In this document: positions 17,077 through 26,001 of the stretch, in pieces
How positions within the stretch are numbered: position 1 is the stretch's first letter
Layout of the letters: each line of letters starts with the position of its first letter
NCBI GenBank assembly: GCA_005239435.1
Contig: SZNP01000009.1
Coordinates: 1 to 64,000 of the forward strand
Source: Halorussus salinisoli
GTDB taxonomy: Archaea; Halobacteriota; Halobacteria; Halobacteriales; Haladaptataceae
Direction: 5' to 3'
Length of the DNA: 64,000 nt
Program-made: the position numbers and the translations under genes
Notes under the pieces: model-generated
The model's database searches: none
What the model saw: only the letters and a program-made list of their open reading frames with translations
Told to the model about the DNA's origin: nothing

Positions 17077-19296
17077 CTACTCTCGAAGCCGGCCCGCGAG
17101 AAGTGCGGCCGCGAGGAGGGCGACCAGTGCCACCCCGACGCCGAACCCGGGGACGCCGCCGTCGGTGTCCGACTGCGTGTCGGCCGTCGTCGCTCGGTCC
17201 TCGCCCTGGGCGTTCACCTCGACCTGCACGTCCTTCGTCACCGTCGCGCCGTACTCGTCTTCCACGATCACCGTGACCGTCTTCGTGCCGGCCGACCCGA
17301 AGCTGTGTTCGACCGACTCGCCGGTGACCTCCGCGCCGCCGAACTGCCACGTCACGGTCACGTCGCCCACCTCGTCGCTCACGTCGGCCGAGAACTTCGA
17401 CGCCTTCCCGACCGTCGCGGCGTCGGGCGTTCGGACTCCGACCTCCGGCCGATCGTTGACCACGAGAGTCTTGGTCACGGTGTCTCGCAGTCCGTTCTCG
17501 TCGGTGACGGTCAGGTTCACCGTGCGCTCGCCCGGACTATCGAAGCTGACGCTTGCGGTCTCTCCGGTGGCCGACTGCTCACCGATGGACCACTCGTAGC
17601 TCGCCAGCGTCCCGTTCTCGGCAATCGAGCTACCGGCCGACAGATTGGCCGACTCACCGGCCATCACCACGTCGTCGCCGTCGATGCTCGCCGTCGGTGC
17701 GGGCACCGAGGTCACGGCCAGCGTCCCGGCACCGTCGGTCTCGGCCGAGAGAATCGCCGTCCCGTTCGCCTCGGAGACTACCGTGGTTCGCAAGACGGAC
17801 CAGCCGTCGTCCGACTGCCGGGCGACTCGTACGTCCGAGATGTCGGCTTCGACCGCCTCGGTCTGGACCGTGAACTCGACGCGCGCCGGCCCGTCGGCGA
17901 CCGCTTCGGAGCCGTTCATCGTCACCGCGTAGAGGGGGTCGCCGGGCGGCGAGAGCGCAGAGAGGTCGGTCCGCTCGGCGACCGAGAGAACGCCCGAGAC
18001 GTTCGAGTCCGAGAGCGTGACGGCCCGAACCGGCGAGTCTTCGAGCATCACCGTCGTTCCGGACTCGTTTTCGTCGGCGTCCTCGATGGCCGCGACTGCG
18101 GGACCGCCGATTCGGACGACCCATCCGTCACGGTTGTCGCCGTAGCTCGTGGACTCGCCGATGGCGAGATAACCGCCGCCGTGACCCTCGACGACCGGCC
18201 AGAGCTTGTCCCAGTAGTTGTCGCCGTAGGTTCGTTCCCAGTCTCGCTCGCCTTCGGCGTCGGTCTTCACCACCCATCCGTCTGCACCCGCGTCGCCGAG
18301 ACGGTGTTTCGTGCCCGATACGACGTACCCGCCGTCGGGGTCGTCGTGAATCCCGAAGAAGGCGTCGGCCTTGTCGCTACCGTAGGTGCGCTCCCACTGG
18401 GTCTCGCCGTCGCCGTCGATTTTCAGCATCCAGCCGTCTTCCTCGCGGTCGCCCTGACTGGCGGTCCGCCCGGCGAGGACGAATCCACCGTCGGACGCCG
18501 CGGTAGCGTCGTGGATGCGGTCGAGTTCGGCTCCGCCGTAGGTCTCGTCCCACTCCACGTCGCCGTTGCCGTCGGTCCGCAGCACCCACGCGTCGGCGGG
18601 GTCCGCACTGCTTCCCTCGGTAGTTCCGGTCAGGAGGAGATCGCCGCCACCGGTCACGAAGATGGAGTTGACGTACTCGTCGGCCCCCGCGCGAGGCGTG
18701 TCGTAGGTCTCGCTCCACTCCTCGTTGCCGTCGGCGTCGAGTTGCATCACCCATCCTTCGGCGGAGCCGCGGTCGTCCGTCCACCCGCCGACGTAGAGGT
18801 TCCCGTCCGAGCGAGTGAGCGACCAGAACGCCCCTGGACCGCGCTCGTCGTAGGTCCGTTCCCATCGCTTCTCGCCGTCCGGACCGAGTTTCATCACCCA
18901 CCCCTGCCACGGTTCGCCGACGCCGTCGGTCGCCATCCCGGCGACCAGATAGCCGCCGTCGACCTGCTCGACGTCGTATATTCTGTCGGTCCCCGTGCCG
19001 CCGTAGGTCCGCTCCCACTTCGTCTGTCCCGCTCGGTCGAACATGGCGACGTACCCGTCGTGCTTCCCGTCGGACGCCGAACTGTTCGACCACCCGGCTA
19101 CGAGATAGCCGCCCTCGACTTTCAGACCGGTCGATAGCTTGTCGTCGTCGCTTCCACCGACCGTCTTCGCCCAACGCTCGGGCGGACCGGACGAGTTACC
19201 CGCGTCGTCGGGCGCACTCGCGGCCGCGGCCGGTCCGGTAATCGGAGCCACGACGACGAACAGGGCGAGCATCGTGGCCAAAACCGCTCGTTTCAC
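17077..19296 (-). CDS. secreted PKD-domain protein with PGF-CTERM anchor
   Basis: About 739 residues from GTG 19296. A Sec signal (KRAVLATMLALFVVVAP) is followed by about seven repeats of roughly 55 residues, each with a GGYLVAG-type strand and a W-x-x-TYG motif, likely a beta-propeller. Two PKD domains then follow (ASYEWSIGEQ and TVTWQFGGAEVTG cores). The end, GGVPGFGVGVALVALLAAALLAGRLRE without the last residues counted in detail, is a PGF-CTERM archaeosortase signal, so the protein is probably lipid-anchored at the surface. The frame extends to ATG 19353, but GTG 19296 places the signal at the N-terminus. The shared 19-bp motif lies 148 bases upstream (91 from 19353). Its ligand is unknown. 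Confidence 0.85.
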   Translation of the reverse strand: MKRAVLATMLALFVVVAPITGPAAAASAPDDAGNSSGPPERWAKTVGGSDDDKLSTGLKVEGGYLVAGWSNSSASDGKHDGYVAMFDRAGQTKWERTYGGTGTDRIYDVEQVDGGYLVAGMATDGVGEPWQGWVMKLGPDGEKRWERTYDERGPGAFWSLTRSDGNLYVGGWTDDRGSAEGWVMQLDADGNEEWSETYDTPRAGADEYVNSIFVTGGGDLLLTGTTEGSSADPADAWVLRTDGNGDVEWDETYGGAELDRIHDATAASDGGFVLAGRTASQGDREEDGWMLKIDGDGETQWERTYGSDKADAFFGIHDDPDGGYVVSGTKHRLGDAGADGWVVKTDAEGERDWERTYGDNYWDKLWPVVEGHGGGYLAIGESTSYGDNRDGWVVRIGGPAVAAIEDADENESGTTVMLEDSPVRAVTLSDSNVSGVLSVAERTDLSALSPPGDPLYAVTMNGSEAVADGPARVEFTVQTEAVEADISDVRVARQSDDGWSVLRTTVVSEANGTAILSAETDGAGTLAVTSVPAPTASIDGDDVVMAGESANLSAGSSIAENGTLASYEWSIGEQSATGETASVSFDSPGERTVNLTVTDENGLRDTVTKTLVVNDRPEVGVRTPDAATVGKASKFSADVSDEVGDVTVTWQFGGAEVTGESVEHSFGSAGTKTVTVIVEDEYGATVTKDVQVEVNAQGEDRATTADTQSDTDGGVPGFGVGVALVALLAAALLAGRLRE

Positions 19297-19444
19297 GCGT
19301 CTATCCTCCGTTCGAGAATCGCACTGTCGTCGTTCGAGAACATGGTATTCCATCGTTTCGGCGTTTTATTCTGTCGTTGAGACCGCCCTCTCCGGGCAGC
19401 GAACGCCGGAGTGAACGTTACTCCGTATATGTCACCGTTCGGCT

Positions 19445-19463
19445 CTTTGTTATACGCGGACTG
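19445..19463 (-). promoter_or_regulatory. CA-N8-ATAACAAAG motif, PGF-CTERM gene
   Basis: Minus-strand CAGTCCGCGTATAACAAAG, oriented towards the PGF-CTERM protein gene, 91 bases before ATG 19353 and 148 before GTG 19296. One of twelve copies of the shared motif. Confidence 0.75.
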
Positions 19464-19579
19464 AACGCCGGTAAGTAGTCCTTGACCGTCGTTTCGGCCC
19501 TTCTCGAGACCCGTCCGGCTGGACGCTGACGGCGACGAAACTGGCGGGAAGCCGTCGGTAGTCCCGGATTATACCCCGA

Positions 19580-19598
19580 CAGCCAACCGATAACAAAG
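19580..19598 (+). promoter_or_regulatory. CA-N8-ATAACAAAG motif, DUF1616 gene
   Basis: CAGCCAACCGATAACAAAG, oriented towards the DUF1616 gene, 88 bases before its ATG. Confidence 0.75.
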
Positions 19599-19686
19599 TA
19601 CCAATCCCGCGTTGGTCGGATGTAATGAGCCGACGAACCGCCCGTGGTCGGTATCGAACGAAGGTCGTCGCTTCGCCGAACTACTC

Positions 19687-20703
19687 ATGAGTCACGAAAC
19701 GTCCGACGAGACGCTGGTGGACCGCCTCGCACGTCCGGCGCTTCCCCTCGACCTGCTGGCAGTCGTCGGCTACGCCGTCGTCACAGTCGTCGTACTCTCT
19801 CAACCAGGCGTCTACGGGTCGTCGCTGGCAGTCGCGCTCGGGCTTCCCCTGGTGTTCTTCGCGCCGGGGTACGCACTCGTCGCGCTGTTGTTTCCGGGTT
19901 CGACGCCCGACGACGCCCGGAGCGGCCGGACCCTCGCCGACGTTCGACAGCACGGACTGAGCGGGAACGAGCGTGTCGCTCTCGGATTCGGTCTCAGCGT
20001 GGCGCTCCTTCCGACTCTCGGCGTCACCGTCGAGTTCTCACCGTGGACCATCGCGCCGGCGACCGTCCTGCTCTCGCTGGCGGGACTGGCGTCCGGATTG
20101 TCGGTCGCCGCCGCGATTCGACGACTCCGGCGTCCGGCCGACCGCCGGTTCTCGCTTCCGGTCAGGGCGTGGTTCGACGGCGGCCGTCGAGCGACCACGA
20201 CCGGGTCGGTGGCCGACCGAGCCCTCAACGTCGGACTGGCAGCGGCGGTCGTCCTCGCCGTCGCCACCATGGGATACGCCGTCGCCGTGCCAAGCGACGG
20301 AGAGGAGTTCACCAACGTCTCGCTGCTCTCCCGGAACGACACCGGGGAACTCGTCGCGGACGACTACCCGAGGAACTTCGAGCGCGGCGAGAGCAAACCG
20401 CTCGTCGTCGAGTTGTCGAACCGTGAGGGCGAGCGGACGAGTTACTCGGTCGTAGTCGAACTCCAGCGCGTCAGCCAGTCCGGCGACGGCGGCGCGAAGG
20501 TGTTAGAGGAGCGAACGCTGGCGACGTTCACGCCGACCGTGGACGCGGGCCAGCAGTGGCGGACCACGCACGAGGTGACGCCGACGATGACCGGCGACAA
20601 CCTCCGACTGGTCTACCTCGTCTACGAGGGTGACCCAGCCGAGGACCCGACCACGGAGAACGCGTACCGCAACGTCCACGTCTGGGTGAACGTAACTGCG
20701 TGA
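19687..20703 (+). CDS. DUF1616 domain-containing membrane protein
   Basis: A 338-residue protein. Four membrane helices lie in residues 20-155 (LDLLAVVGYAVVTVVVL, LPLVFFAPGYALVALLF and two more), with a fifth near 195 (LAAAVVLAVATMGYAVAV). A C-terminal outward-facing beta domain of about 130 residues contains NREGERTSYSVVVELQ. This is the DUF1616 arrangement, often found in archaeal surface-glycan loci. ATG 19687 (MSHETSDE) is chosen; an upstream TTG at 19612 is less likely. The stop lies inside the first unit of an 18-bp tandem repeat. The molecular role is not established. Confidence 0.85.
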   Translation: MSHETSDETLVDRLARPALPLDLLAVVGYAVVTVVVLSQPGVYGSSLAVALGLPLVFFAPGYALVALLFPGSTPDDARSGRTLADVRQHGLSGNERVALGFGLSVALLPTLGVTVEFSPWTIAPATVLLSLAGLASGLSVAAAIRRLRRPADRRFSLPVRAWFDGGRRATTTGSVADRALNVGLAAAVVLAVATMGYAVAVPSDGEEFTNVSLLSRNDTGELVADDYPRNFERGESKPLVVELSNREGERTSYSVVVELQRVSQSGDGGAKVLEERTLATFTPTVDAGQQWRTTHEVTPTMTGDNLRLVYLVYEGDPAEDPTTENAYRNVHVWVNVTA

Positions 20704-20777
20704 TCGAGCGTAACCGTGTGGCCGAACGTAATCGCATAATAGAACGTAATCGTGTAACCGAACGTAACCGCGCGACT
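20688..20777. repeat. five tandem copies of an 18-bp repeat
   Basis: Units begin at 20688, 20706, 20724, 20742 and 20760, with consensus GAACGTAAYCGYGTRAYC (the first base group is GAGCG in unit two). The array starts in the last codons of the DUF1616 gene, covers its stop and ends 33 bases before the next ATG. Variation between units is mostly C/T or A/G. Eighteen bases is nearly two helical turns, so protein binding is possible, and slippage is the likely origin. Confidence 0.8.
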
Positions 20778-20810
20778 GATTACGTCCGTCTCCGACGCTA
20801 CCGTTAAACC

Positions 20811-21413
20811 ATGTGGCCGTGGGAACACCTCGCCGTCGGATACCTCTGCTACTCGCTTCTGGTCCGTGCGCTCGGGCGTCGCGCGCCGCGCGCGTGGCCG
20901 GTCGTGGCAGTAGCCGTCGGCACGCAGTTTCCCGACCTCGTGGACAAGCCGCTGGCGTGGACGCTCGGCGTCCTTCCGTCGGGCCACTCGCTGGCCCACT
21001 CGCTGTTCACGGCGCTCCCGGTCGCGGCGTTCGCGGTCACGCTGGCGTGGGGATTCGGGCGGCGGGACGTCGGCGTGGCGTTCGCGTTCGGCTACCTCAG
21101 CCACCTCCCGGGCGACGTGTTCTACCCGCTCCTCGTCGGCGGGCCGCCCACCTACGGATTCCTGTTCTGGCCCGTCGTTCCCGCTTCGGCGACCGAGACC
21201 AGCGTAGGGTTCGTGGCGATGTTCAGGAAACTGTTCGCCCGATACGTCTCCGAACTGGCGAGCGGCGAGGTGTCGCTGTATCTCGCGGTCGAACTCGGCC
21301 TGCTGGCGTCGGTAGCCCTGCTGTGGCTGGTCGACGGCGTGCCGCCGCTCCGGTCGTTCTGGTCGCGGGTCCGTCGCCATCGCACGCCGAACGAAACCGA
21401 AGCGCCTCCGTAG
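20811..21413 (+). CDS. YdjM/DUF457-type membrane metal-dependent hydrolase
   Basis: A 200-residue membrane protein resembling the YdjM/LexA-binding, membrane-bound metal-hydrolase group. It begins with the characteristic WPWEHLAVGYL. Metal-ligand-like residues lie in GTQFPDLVDKPLAW, GHSLAHSLF and GYLSHLPGDVFYPL, in the H...D...H...H arrangement of the family, with about four helices between. Its substrate is unknown, probably a lipid or lipid-linked compound. It follows the 18-bp repeat array. Confidence 0.78.
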   Translation: MWPWEHLAVGYLCYSLLVRALGRRAPRAWPVVAVAVGTQFPDLVDKPLAWTLGVLPSGHSLAHSLFTALPVAAFAVTLAWGFGRRDVGVAFAFGYLSHLPGDVFYPLLVGGPPTYGFLFWPVVPASATETSVGFVAMFRKLFARYVSELASGEVSLYLAVELGLLASVALLWLVDGVPPLRSFWSRVRRHRTPNETEAPP

Positions 21414-21420
21414 CCCGCTA

Positions 21421-21439
21421 CAGGCCGACCATAACAATG
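21421..21439 (+). promoter_or_regulatory. CA-N8-ATAACAAtG motif, beta-helix lipoprotein gene
   Basis: CAGGCCGACCATAACAATG has one mismatch from the common 3' half, but CA keeps the exact eight-base spacing. It ends 24 bases before GTG 21464, so the transcript should be leaderless. No other TATA-like element lies between. Confidence 0.7.
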
Positions 21440-21463
21440 GTGTCGAGTATCGGACAGTAAGGC

Positions 21464-22939
21464 GTGACCGGTGACGAGAACCCGCTGACGAGACGCGCGT
21501 ATCTCCGGTGTGCCGGAGCGACCGCCGCGGTCGGAGCGCTGGCAGGATGCGGCGAGTTCGAGACGGAGAATGCGACGCGAGAGACGACCACGACACGGGG
21601 GACGACCGCGACGGCGACGACGCGGGCCACCGAAACGACCCGGACCACCGAAACGACGACGCAGATCGAAACCGAGGGACAACTGGACCGGACCACGCGG
21701 AAACTGGTCGAGGCTGCCGACTACGAAACGGTCGTGAACGTCGCGGACGCGGGCGCGGACACGTCGGGCGAGGAGCGAATCAATCCGATTCTCGAGGAGC
21801 GCGTGGGCGACGACACGCTGCTCTACTTCCCGAAGGGTCGGTATCGACTCGCGGACTGGGAGGCGACCGGCTACCGGAACCTCGGCGTCGTGGGCGAGGA
21901 CGCCACGCTCGTCCCACCCGACGGCGAACAGAACTACTGGCTGATGTGGGGCGACCTCCGGGAGTTCTTGTTCGCGGGGTTCACCATCGACTGTCGCGCG
22001 AAGAACGTCGCGCCCATCACCCACCTGTCGGTGTCGGGCGGCACCAACGTCGTCCGGAACGTGGCGGTCCGGGGGCACCGACGCGCGCCGCGGACGGCCT
22101 TCGAGGTCGAGGCTGCGGCCCCGGACGCCGACCTCCGATTCCAGAACCTCTCGCTCCCCGACGGGTCGGCGAAGGGCCACGCTATCTACGTGTTCCCCGA
22201 GAGCGTCGGCCGACTCACCTTCCGGAACTGCCGAGTCGAACACTGGAAGGAGGGACTGTACGCCGCGTACCACTCCGGCCTGCTCCGAGTTCTCGGGGGC
22301 TACTACGCCAACAACGGCATCGAACAGGTCCGGGTCGGCGGCGGAACCACCGGTGCGCTCGTCCGCGGCGTGACCGTGCGGGTGGACGACCCGAAACAGC
22401 CACAGAACAAGCCGAACATGCGGGGCATCTGGGCCGAAGAAGGCGGTTACGTCCACATCGAGGACTGCGACATCGCCATCACCGACCTCACGGGCACCTA
22501 CAGTTCGGGCGGCATCGTCGTCGGCCAGCAGTTCGGCGAGGTGGTCGTAGAGAACACCCGAATCCGGACCGACGCCGACGCCTTCGCCATCAACGTCCGA
22601 GACCCGATCGAGAGCGTGGAGGGAGAGGCCATGCCGAGCATGGAGGGTCTCCCGGAACGGACGCGGTTCACGGCGCGAAACGTCCGGATGGTCGGCACAG
22701 CGGGCGACGGTACCGCGGTCCAGGCCACCCGCCGGAACGACTGCCGCTTCGAGAACGTCTGCATCGAGGCCCCTCGCGGGTCGCGCGACGGCATCTCGGT
22801 CACGAACGCCGAGGGCTGTTCGGTCCAAGACTCGACTATCGACGTGAGCGGAGAGGCGATTCGCACCGAGAACGCGACAGTGACGACCGAGGGAGTCAGG
22901 ACCGACGGGTCGTGTCGAGCAGGGACGGCCGAGAAATGA
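21464..22939 (+). CDS. Tat lipoprotein with parallel beta-helix domain
   Basis: A 491-residue protein. A Tat signal (TRRAYLRCAG) with lipobox LAGC gives lipidation at C29. A threonine-rich stalk follows (residues 35-75, likely O-glycosylated). Residues about 90-480 form a right-handed parallel beta-helix, with repeated short strands such as VVRNVAVRG, LTFRNCRVEH and FENVCIEAP. Such folds bind or cut polysaccharides, but no clear lyase or hydrolase residues can be assigned. GTG 21464 is supported by the motif spacing. It lies in the motif-bearing gene set, so a surface-glycan role is inferred. Confidence 0.82.
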   Translation: MTGDENPLTRRAYLRCAGATAAVGALAGCGEFETENATRETTTTRGTTATATTRATETTRTTETTTQIETEGQLDRTTRKLVEAADYETVVNVADAGADTSGEERINPILEERVGDDTLLYFPKGRYRLADWEATGYRNLGVVGEDATLVPPDGEQNYWLMWGDLREFLFAGFTIDCRAKNVAPITHLSVSGGTNVVRNVAVRGHRRAPRTAFEVEAAAPDADLRFQNLSLPDGSAKGHAIYVFPESVGRLTFRNCRVEHWKEGLYAAYHSGLLRVLGGYYANNGIEQVRVGGGTTGALVRGVTVRVDDPKQPQNKPNMRGIWAEEGGYVHIEDCDIAITDLTGTYSSGGIVVGQQFGEVVVENTRIRTDADAFAINVRDPIESVEGEAMPSMEGLPERTRFTARNVRMVGTAGDGTAVQATRRNDCRFENVCIEAPRGSRDGISVTNAEGCSVQDSTIDVSGEAIRTENATVTTEGVRTDGSCRAGTAEK

Positions 22940-23032
22940 TTTTCTACGTTAAAGTTGTATTTTTATTTCCTAAATAGATGCAGTTCTTTCCGAACCGGGT
23001 AGGCTTTTCCACCTGCGCGGCGACGGGTCGGT

Positions 23033-23416
23033 ATGCCTCGCGTCGCACTCATCGCGCACGACGACGAAAAGCCGATTATGGTGGCTCTCGCTCGGGAGTA
23101 CGAGTCGCTCCTCTCGACGTTCGACCTCGTGGCCACCGGCACTACCGGCGAGCGAATCGCCGACGAGACGGGACTGGCGGTCGAGCGCAAGGAGTCGGGA
23201 CCCATCGGCGGCGACACCCAGATCGGCGCGGAGGTCGTCGAGGGTCGAATCGACGGCATCGTCTTCCTGCGCGACCCGCTGACCGCCCAGCCCCACGAAC
23301 CGGACATCACGGCGCTGTTACGACTCTGCGACGTTCACGACGTGCCGATGGCGACGACGCGCACCTCCGCGGAGTACCTGCTCGACGGGTTAGAGAGACG
23401 TGACGAACCGTCGTGA
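23033..23416 (+). CDS. mgsA: methylglyoxal synthase
   Basis: A 127-residue enzyme converting dihydroxyacetone phosphate to methylglyoxal plus phosphate, a bypass of lower glycolysis. Phosphate-binding HDDEKP is at residues 9-14 and GTTG at 36-39. The catalytic region GPIGGDTQIGAE has D61, and FLRDPL has D81. The length matches the family minimum. It is preceded by an AT-rich stretch (TTTTTATTTCC) that may hold its promoter or end the upstream transcript. It is probably monocistronic, convergent with the AlkP gene downstream. Confidence 0.9.
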   Translation: MPRVALIAHDDEKPIMVALAREYESLLSTFDLVATGTTGERIADETGLAVERKESGPIGGDTQIGAEVVEGRIDGIVFLRDPLTAQPHEPDITALLRLCDVHDVPMATTRTSAEYLLDGLERRDEPS

Positions 23417-23727
23417 GGGTGTTGTCGTCTGGTGTTTTCGTAGCTTGAACGGCGGCATTTTTCGGTCTGAAATTCTGTCGAGACGGCGTCGCGAACAGCG
23501 AGGCCCGTGAAAAGCATTGTAACCGCGAAAAGACGAGAGAAGCTAGCTACTTCTTGAGCCAATCATACCGCACCGCATCGCACCGCATCGCGTCAGCCTC
23601 ACACCTCCCCAACCTCCTCGTTCGCTTCGCTCACTCGTCCCTCGCGCAGTTGGCGCGACCCAAACCGCGGGTCGCGCCAGCGCGCGCCGGACTGGAATTT
23701 TGGGATACGCACGAAACGAGAGAATTC
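23417..23727. other. convergent intergenic region
   Basis: About 310 bases between the ends of mgsA (plus) and an AlkP-superfamily gene (minus). It contains a repetitive stretch with CTCGTTCGCTTCGCTCACTC, common in haloarchaeal spacers, followed by the 23651-23679 hairpin. No gene is seen. Confidence 0.5.
23651..23679. repeat. 11-bp hairpin related to the one after sdhA
   Basis: TGGCGCGACCC, a seven-base loop and GGGTCGCGCCA. It is preceded by T, giving the same TTGGCGCG start as the palindrome at 15656-15689. It lies between convergent genes. Confidence 0.65.
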
Positions 23728-25386
23728 TCAGATGTAGCCGAGGTCGCTCAGACGCTCCTCGACCGACCCGTCGGAGGCGTCGTCGCCCGGCGCGTCGTCG
23801 CTCCCGAAGGGGACCTCGCCGTAGTCGGCCCGCGCGACCGACTCCGAGAGCAGGCCCTCGGGCACCTCGCCGGTCATCCGGGCGGGCACGTCGAGACCCG
23901 CGGCCGCCATCGCAATCGGGGCCACGTCGGTCAGCGAGAGGCGGTCGGCGTCGAGTTCCGAGCCTTCGAACGACGGTCCCGCGGCGACGAACACTCCGTC
24001 TCGCTCGTGGTCGTGGTCGTCTATCGGCACGAACTCCTGGCCGATGAGGTTCGTGCTGAGGACGTGGTTCATGTTCGCGGGCATGAAGAGTACGTCGCAG
24101 GCGTACTCGGCGTACGGGCCGTCGTACACCTCCTCTCGCCGCCGGACCCACTCGAACACGGGGTCGCCGTCGGGCGTCCGGAGTTCCGAGAGCGTCCGGA
24201 TTAGGTCCGCCCGAACCTGCTCGTACTCCTCGGGCGTGACGACGCCCGCGGGTTCTCGGCCCGCCAGATTCACCCGGACGCCGAGTTCGACGCTCCGGCA
24301 GTAGGCCATCGAGTTGGCCCAATCGACGCCTTCGCTGGCGGCCGACACCGCCTCGTAGGGCAGGACGCTCGACAGGAGGTCGCCGACGCCCAGTCGAGTC
24401 GCCAGCGCGTAGGCGTCGCCGGGCGTGACCCCGACCCGACCGAGAGTGGTCGTCGCGGCCGAGACGACCTGACCCGTTACCGAGCGGCCCGCAGTCGCAC
24501 TGCCCGCGGTCTCGTCGTCCGACGCCTTTCCGGTCAGCGTCGCCTTCTCGGTCATCAGACTCGGTCCAGACGAGTCGGTCGTGGTCTCGACGAACCCGGC
24601 GTTCCGCAGGATTTCGTTGATGTAGACGGTGTAGCCGTCCACTCGACCCATGCCGTGGTCCGAACACACCACGAGGTTGGCGTCGCCTGCGACCTCACGC
24701 ACGCGTCCGAGTACGTCGTCCGCGCGCTCGTACGCCCGCCTAAACGTCTCTCGGTCGTCGAAACTGTGGAACACCGTGTCGGTCTTCTGGACCTGTACGA
24801 TTGCGACACGCCAGTCGTACTCGGTCAGGAGATACTCCGCGGCCTTCCCCCGCATCCGAATCAGGTCGAGCGAACTCCCGCGCTCGTCGTCGCAGTCCTC
24901 GCTGGTCTCGGCTTCGGAGTAGATGCGGTACTGTTCGCCGATGGCGTCGGACAACTCGTCGCGGACGCCCTCGGGATACCCCGCGTCCTCCTCGTGGGCG
25001 AGATACCCCGGCACGAGGACGCCTTCGACCGGCTCTGCGGGGTGAGTGACCGGGACGTTCAGCACGATTACCGGTTCTTCGATGGCGGTCAGGTAGTTCC
25101 AGACGGCCGGTTCCCGGACGTGGTCGCGCGTGACCAGCACGTCGTCGTCGGGGTAGCCGTCGGTGTGGTGGAAGAAGCCGTAGGTGCCGTGATGGCTCGG
25201 GTCCGTGCCGGTGTACATCGACGGCCACGCGCTCCCGGTCCACGGCGGAAACGTCGATTCGAGGGGTGCCTCGACGCCCTCCGCCCGGAGCGACTCGAAA
25301 TTGGGCAGCGACGACTCGAACCGGTCGAGGTATCTGAAATCCAGCGCGTCGAATCCGAGAACGACGGTGTTGTGCTTGTTCGACAT
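23728..25386 (-). CDS. alkaline phosphatase superfamily protein (type I phosphodiesterase-like), copy 1
   Basis: A 552-residue metal-dependent hydrolase. The first metal aspartate lies in VVLGFDALD, the nucleophile region is FPPWTGSAWPSMYTG, and later metal ligands are QKTDTVFHSF and CSDHGMGRVDG. A final metal site is likely near the GVFVAAGPSFEGS segment. No signal peptide or membrane helix is present, so it acts in the cytoplasm. It is close to the copies at 27023-28657 and 49515-51104. The substrate is unknown; phosphoglycan intermediates are an inference from context. Unlike the other two copies, it lacks the 19-bp motif. Confidence 0.82.
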   Translation of the reverse strand: MSNKHNTVVLGFDALDFRYLDRFESSLPNFESLRAEGVEAPLESTFPPWTGSAWPSMYTGTDPSHHGTYGFFHHTDGYPDDDVLVTRDHVREPAVWNYLTAIEEPVIVLNVPVTHPAEPVEGVLVPGYLAHEEDAGYPEGVRDELSDAIGEQYRIYSEAETSEDCDDERGSSLDLIRMRGKAAEYLLTEYDWRVAIVQVQKTDTVFHSFDDRETFRRAYERADDVLGRVREVAGDANLVVCSDHGMGRVDGYTVYINEILRNAGFVETTTDSSGPSLMTEKATLTGKASDDETAGSATAGRSVTGQVVSAATTTLGRVGVTPGDAYALATRLGVGDLLSSVLPYEAVSAASEGVDWANSMAYCRSVELGVRVNLAGREPAGVVTPEEYEQVRADLIRTLSELRTPDGDPVFEWVRRREEVYDGPYAEYACDVLFMPANMNHVLSTNLIGQEFVPIDDHDHERDGVFVAAGPSFEGSELDADRLSLTDVAPIAMAAAGLDVPARMTGEVPEGLLSESVARADYGEVPFGSDDAPGDDASDGSVEERLSDLGYI

Positions 25387-25627
25387 CGGTGTCTCGCGGC
25401 CGATTTTCCCTCGACCGCTCTCGGAGACGGCTACGCCCTCGGGAGGTATTGTTGTCAGCCACTTAGCCGACTTCTATCGCCCGTTTCGGGCTACTGTCGC
25501 AGGTGCTTCCCGAGGCTAACTCGACCGAGCGAACGCGCGACCGACGGACGCTGTGGCCGGGCGAACGCGGTGGCTGACGCCGAGTCGCGGGGATTACGCC
25601 GGACCTGAACGGTCCGACAACTCGGGG

Positions 25628-25846
25628 CTACCACGGCACCGGGACCGGCCCGAAGTACGCGAGGGCGAGCGCGAGCAGAACGACGAGTATCTTGACCACT
25701 CGACCACCGGAGGTCGTCTCGACCATGATCTTTACGCCTTCGAGTTCGCCGAGCGTCGGGACGTTCGCCCGCTCTACGCGTAGCCGTAGTTTCGCCGACA
25801 CGAGGTTCGTCCGGTCGGTCTCGGGGTCGGTGTCCTTTGGGGTCAT
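25628..25846 (-). CDS. small single-helix membrane protein
   Basis: A 72-residue protein: an acidic and basic cytoplasmic part (MTPKDTDPETDRTN...) followed by one C-terminal membrane helix (VVKILVVLLALALAYFG) ending VPVPW. It begins at ATG 25846 and stands between convergent or divergent neighbours. Composition and codon use fit the surrounding genes. No family is recognised. Confidence 0.6.
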   Translation of the reverse strand: MTPKDTDPETDRTNLVSAKLRLRVERANVPTLGELEGVKIMVETTSGGRVVKILVVLLALALAYFGPVPVPW

Positions 25847-26001
25847 TGTTCGGGGGACGGGTTCGTTTCCCTCTCGATGCCCACACCGCCACGGCGAGAC
25901 GCCGCGAGAACAACGAGTCGGTCGGGACGGAGCGGTCGTTATCGCGGAATAGTTAATTTAATAGCTGGAAAATTATAAATCTTCCGACGGTCGAGCGCGG
26001 T

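Larger units (their letters stand above)
19297..19686. other. divergent promoter region with two copies of the 19-bp motif
   Basis: A spacer of about 390 bases between the PGF-CTERM gene (left, minus) and the DUF1616 gene (right, plus). It carries one copy of the bipartite motif facing each way (19445-19463 and 19580-19598), about 120 bases apart. No other gene is visible. Confidence 0.6.

Noticed and set aside
23513..23533. GTTACAATG on the minus strand, matching the relaxed 3' half of the motif
   Set aside because: The bases at the CA position read TC, and the nearest minus-strand material is the end of a convergent gene, not a start.
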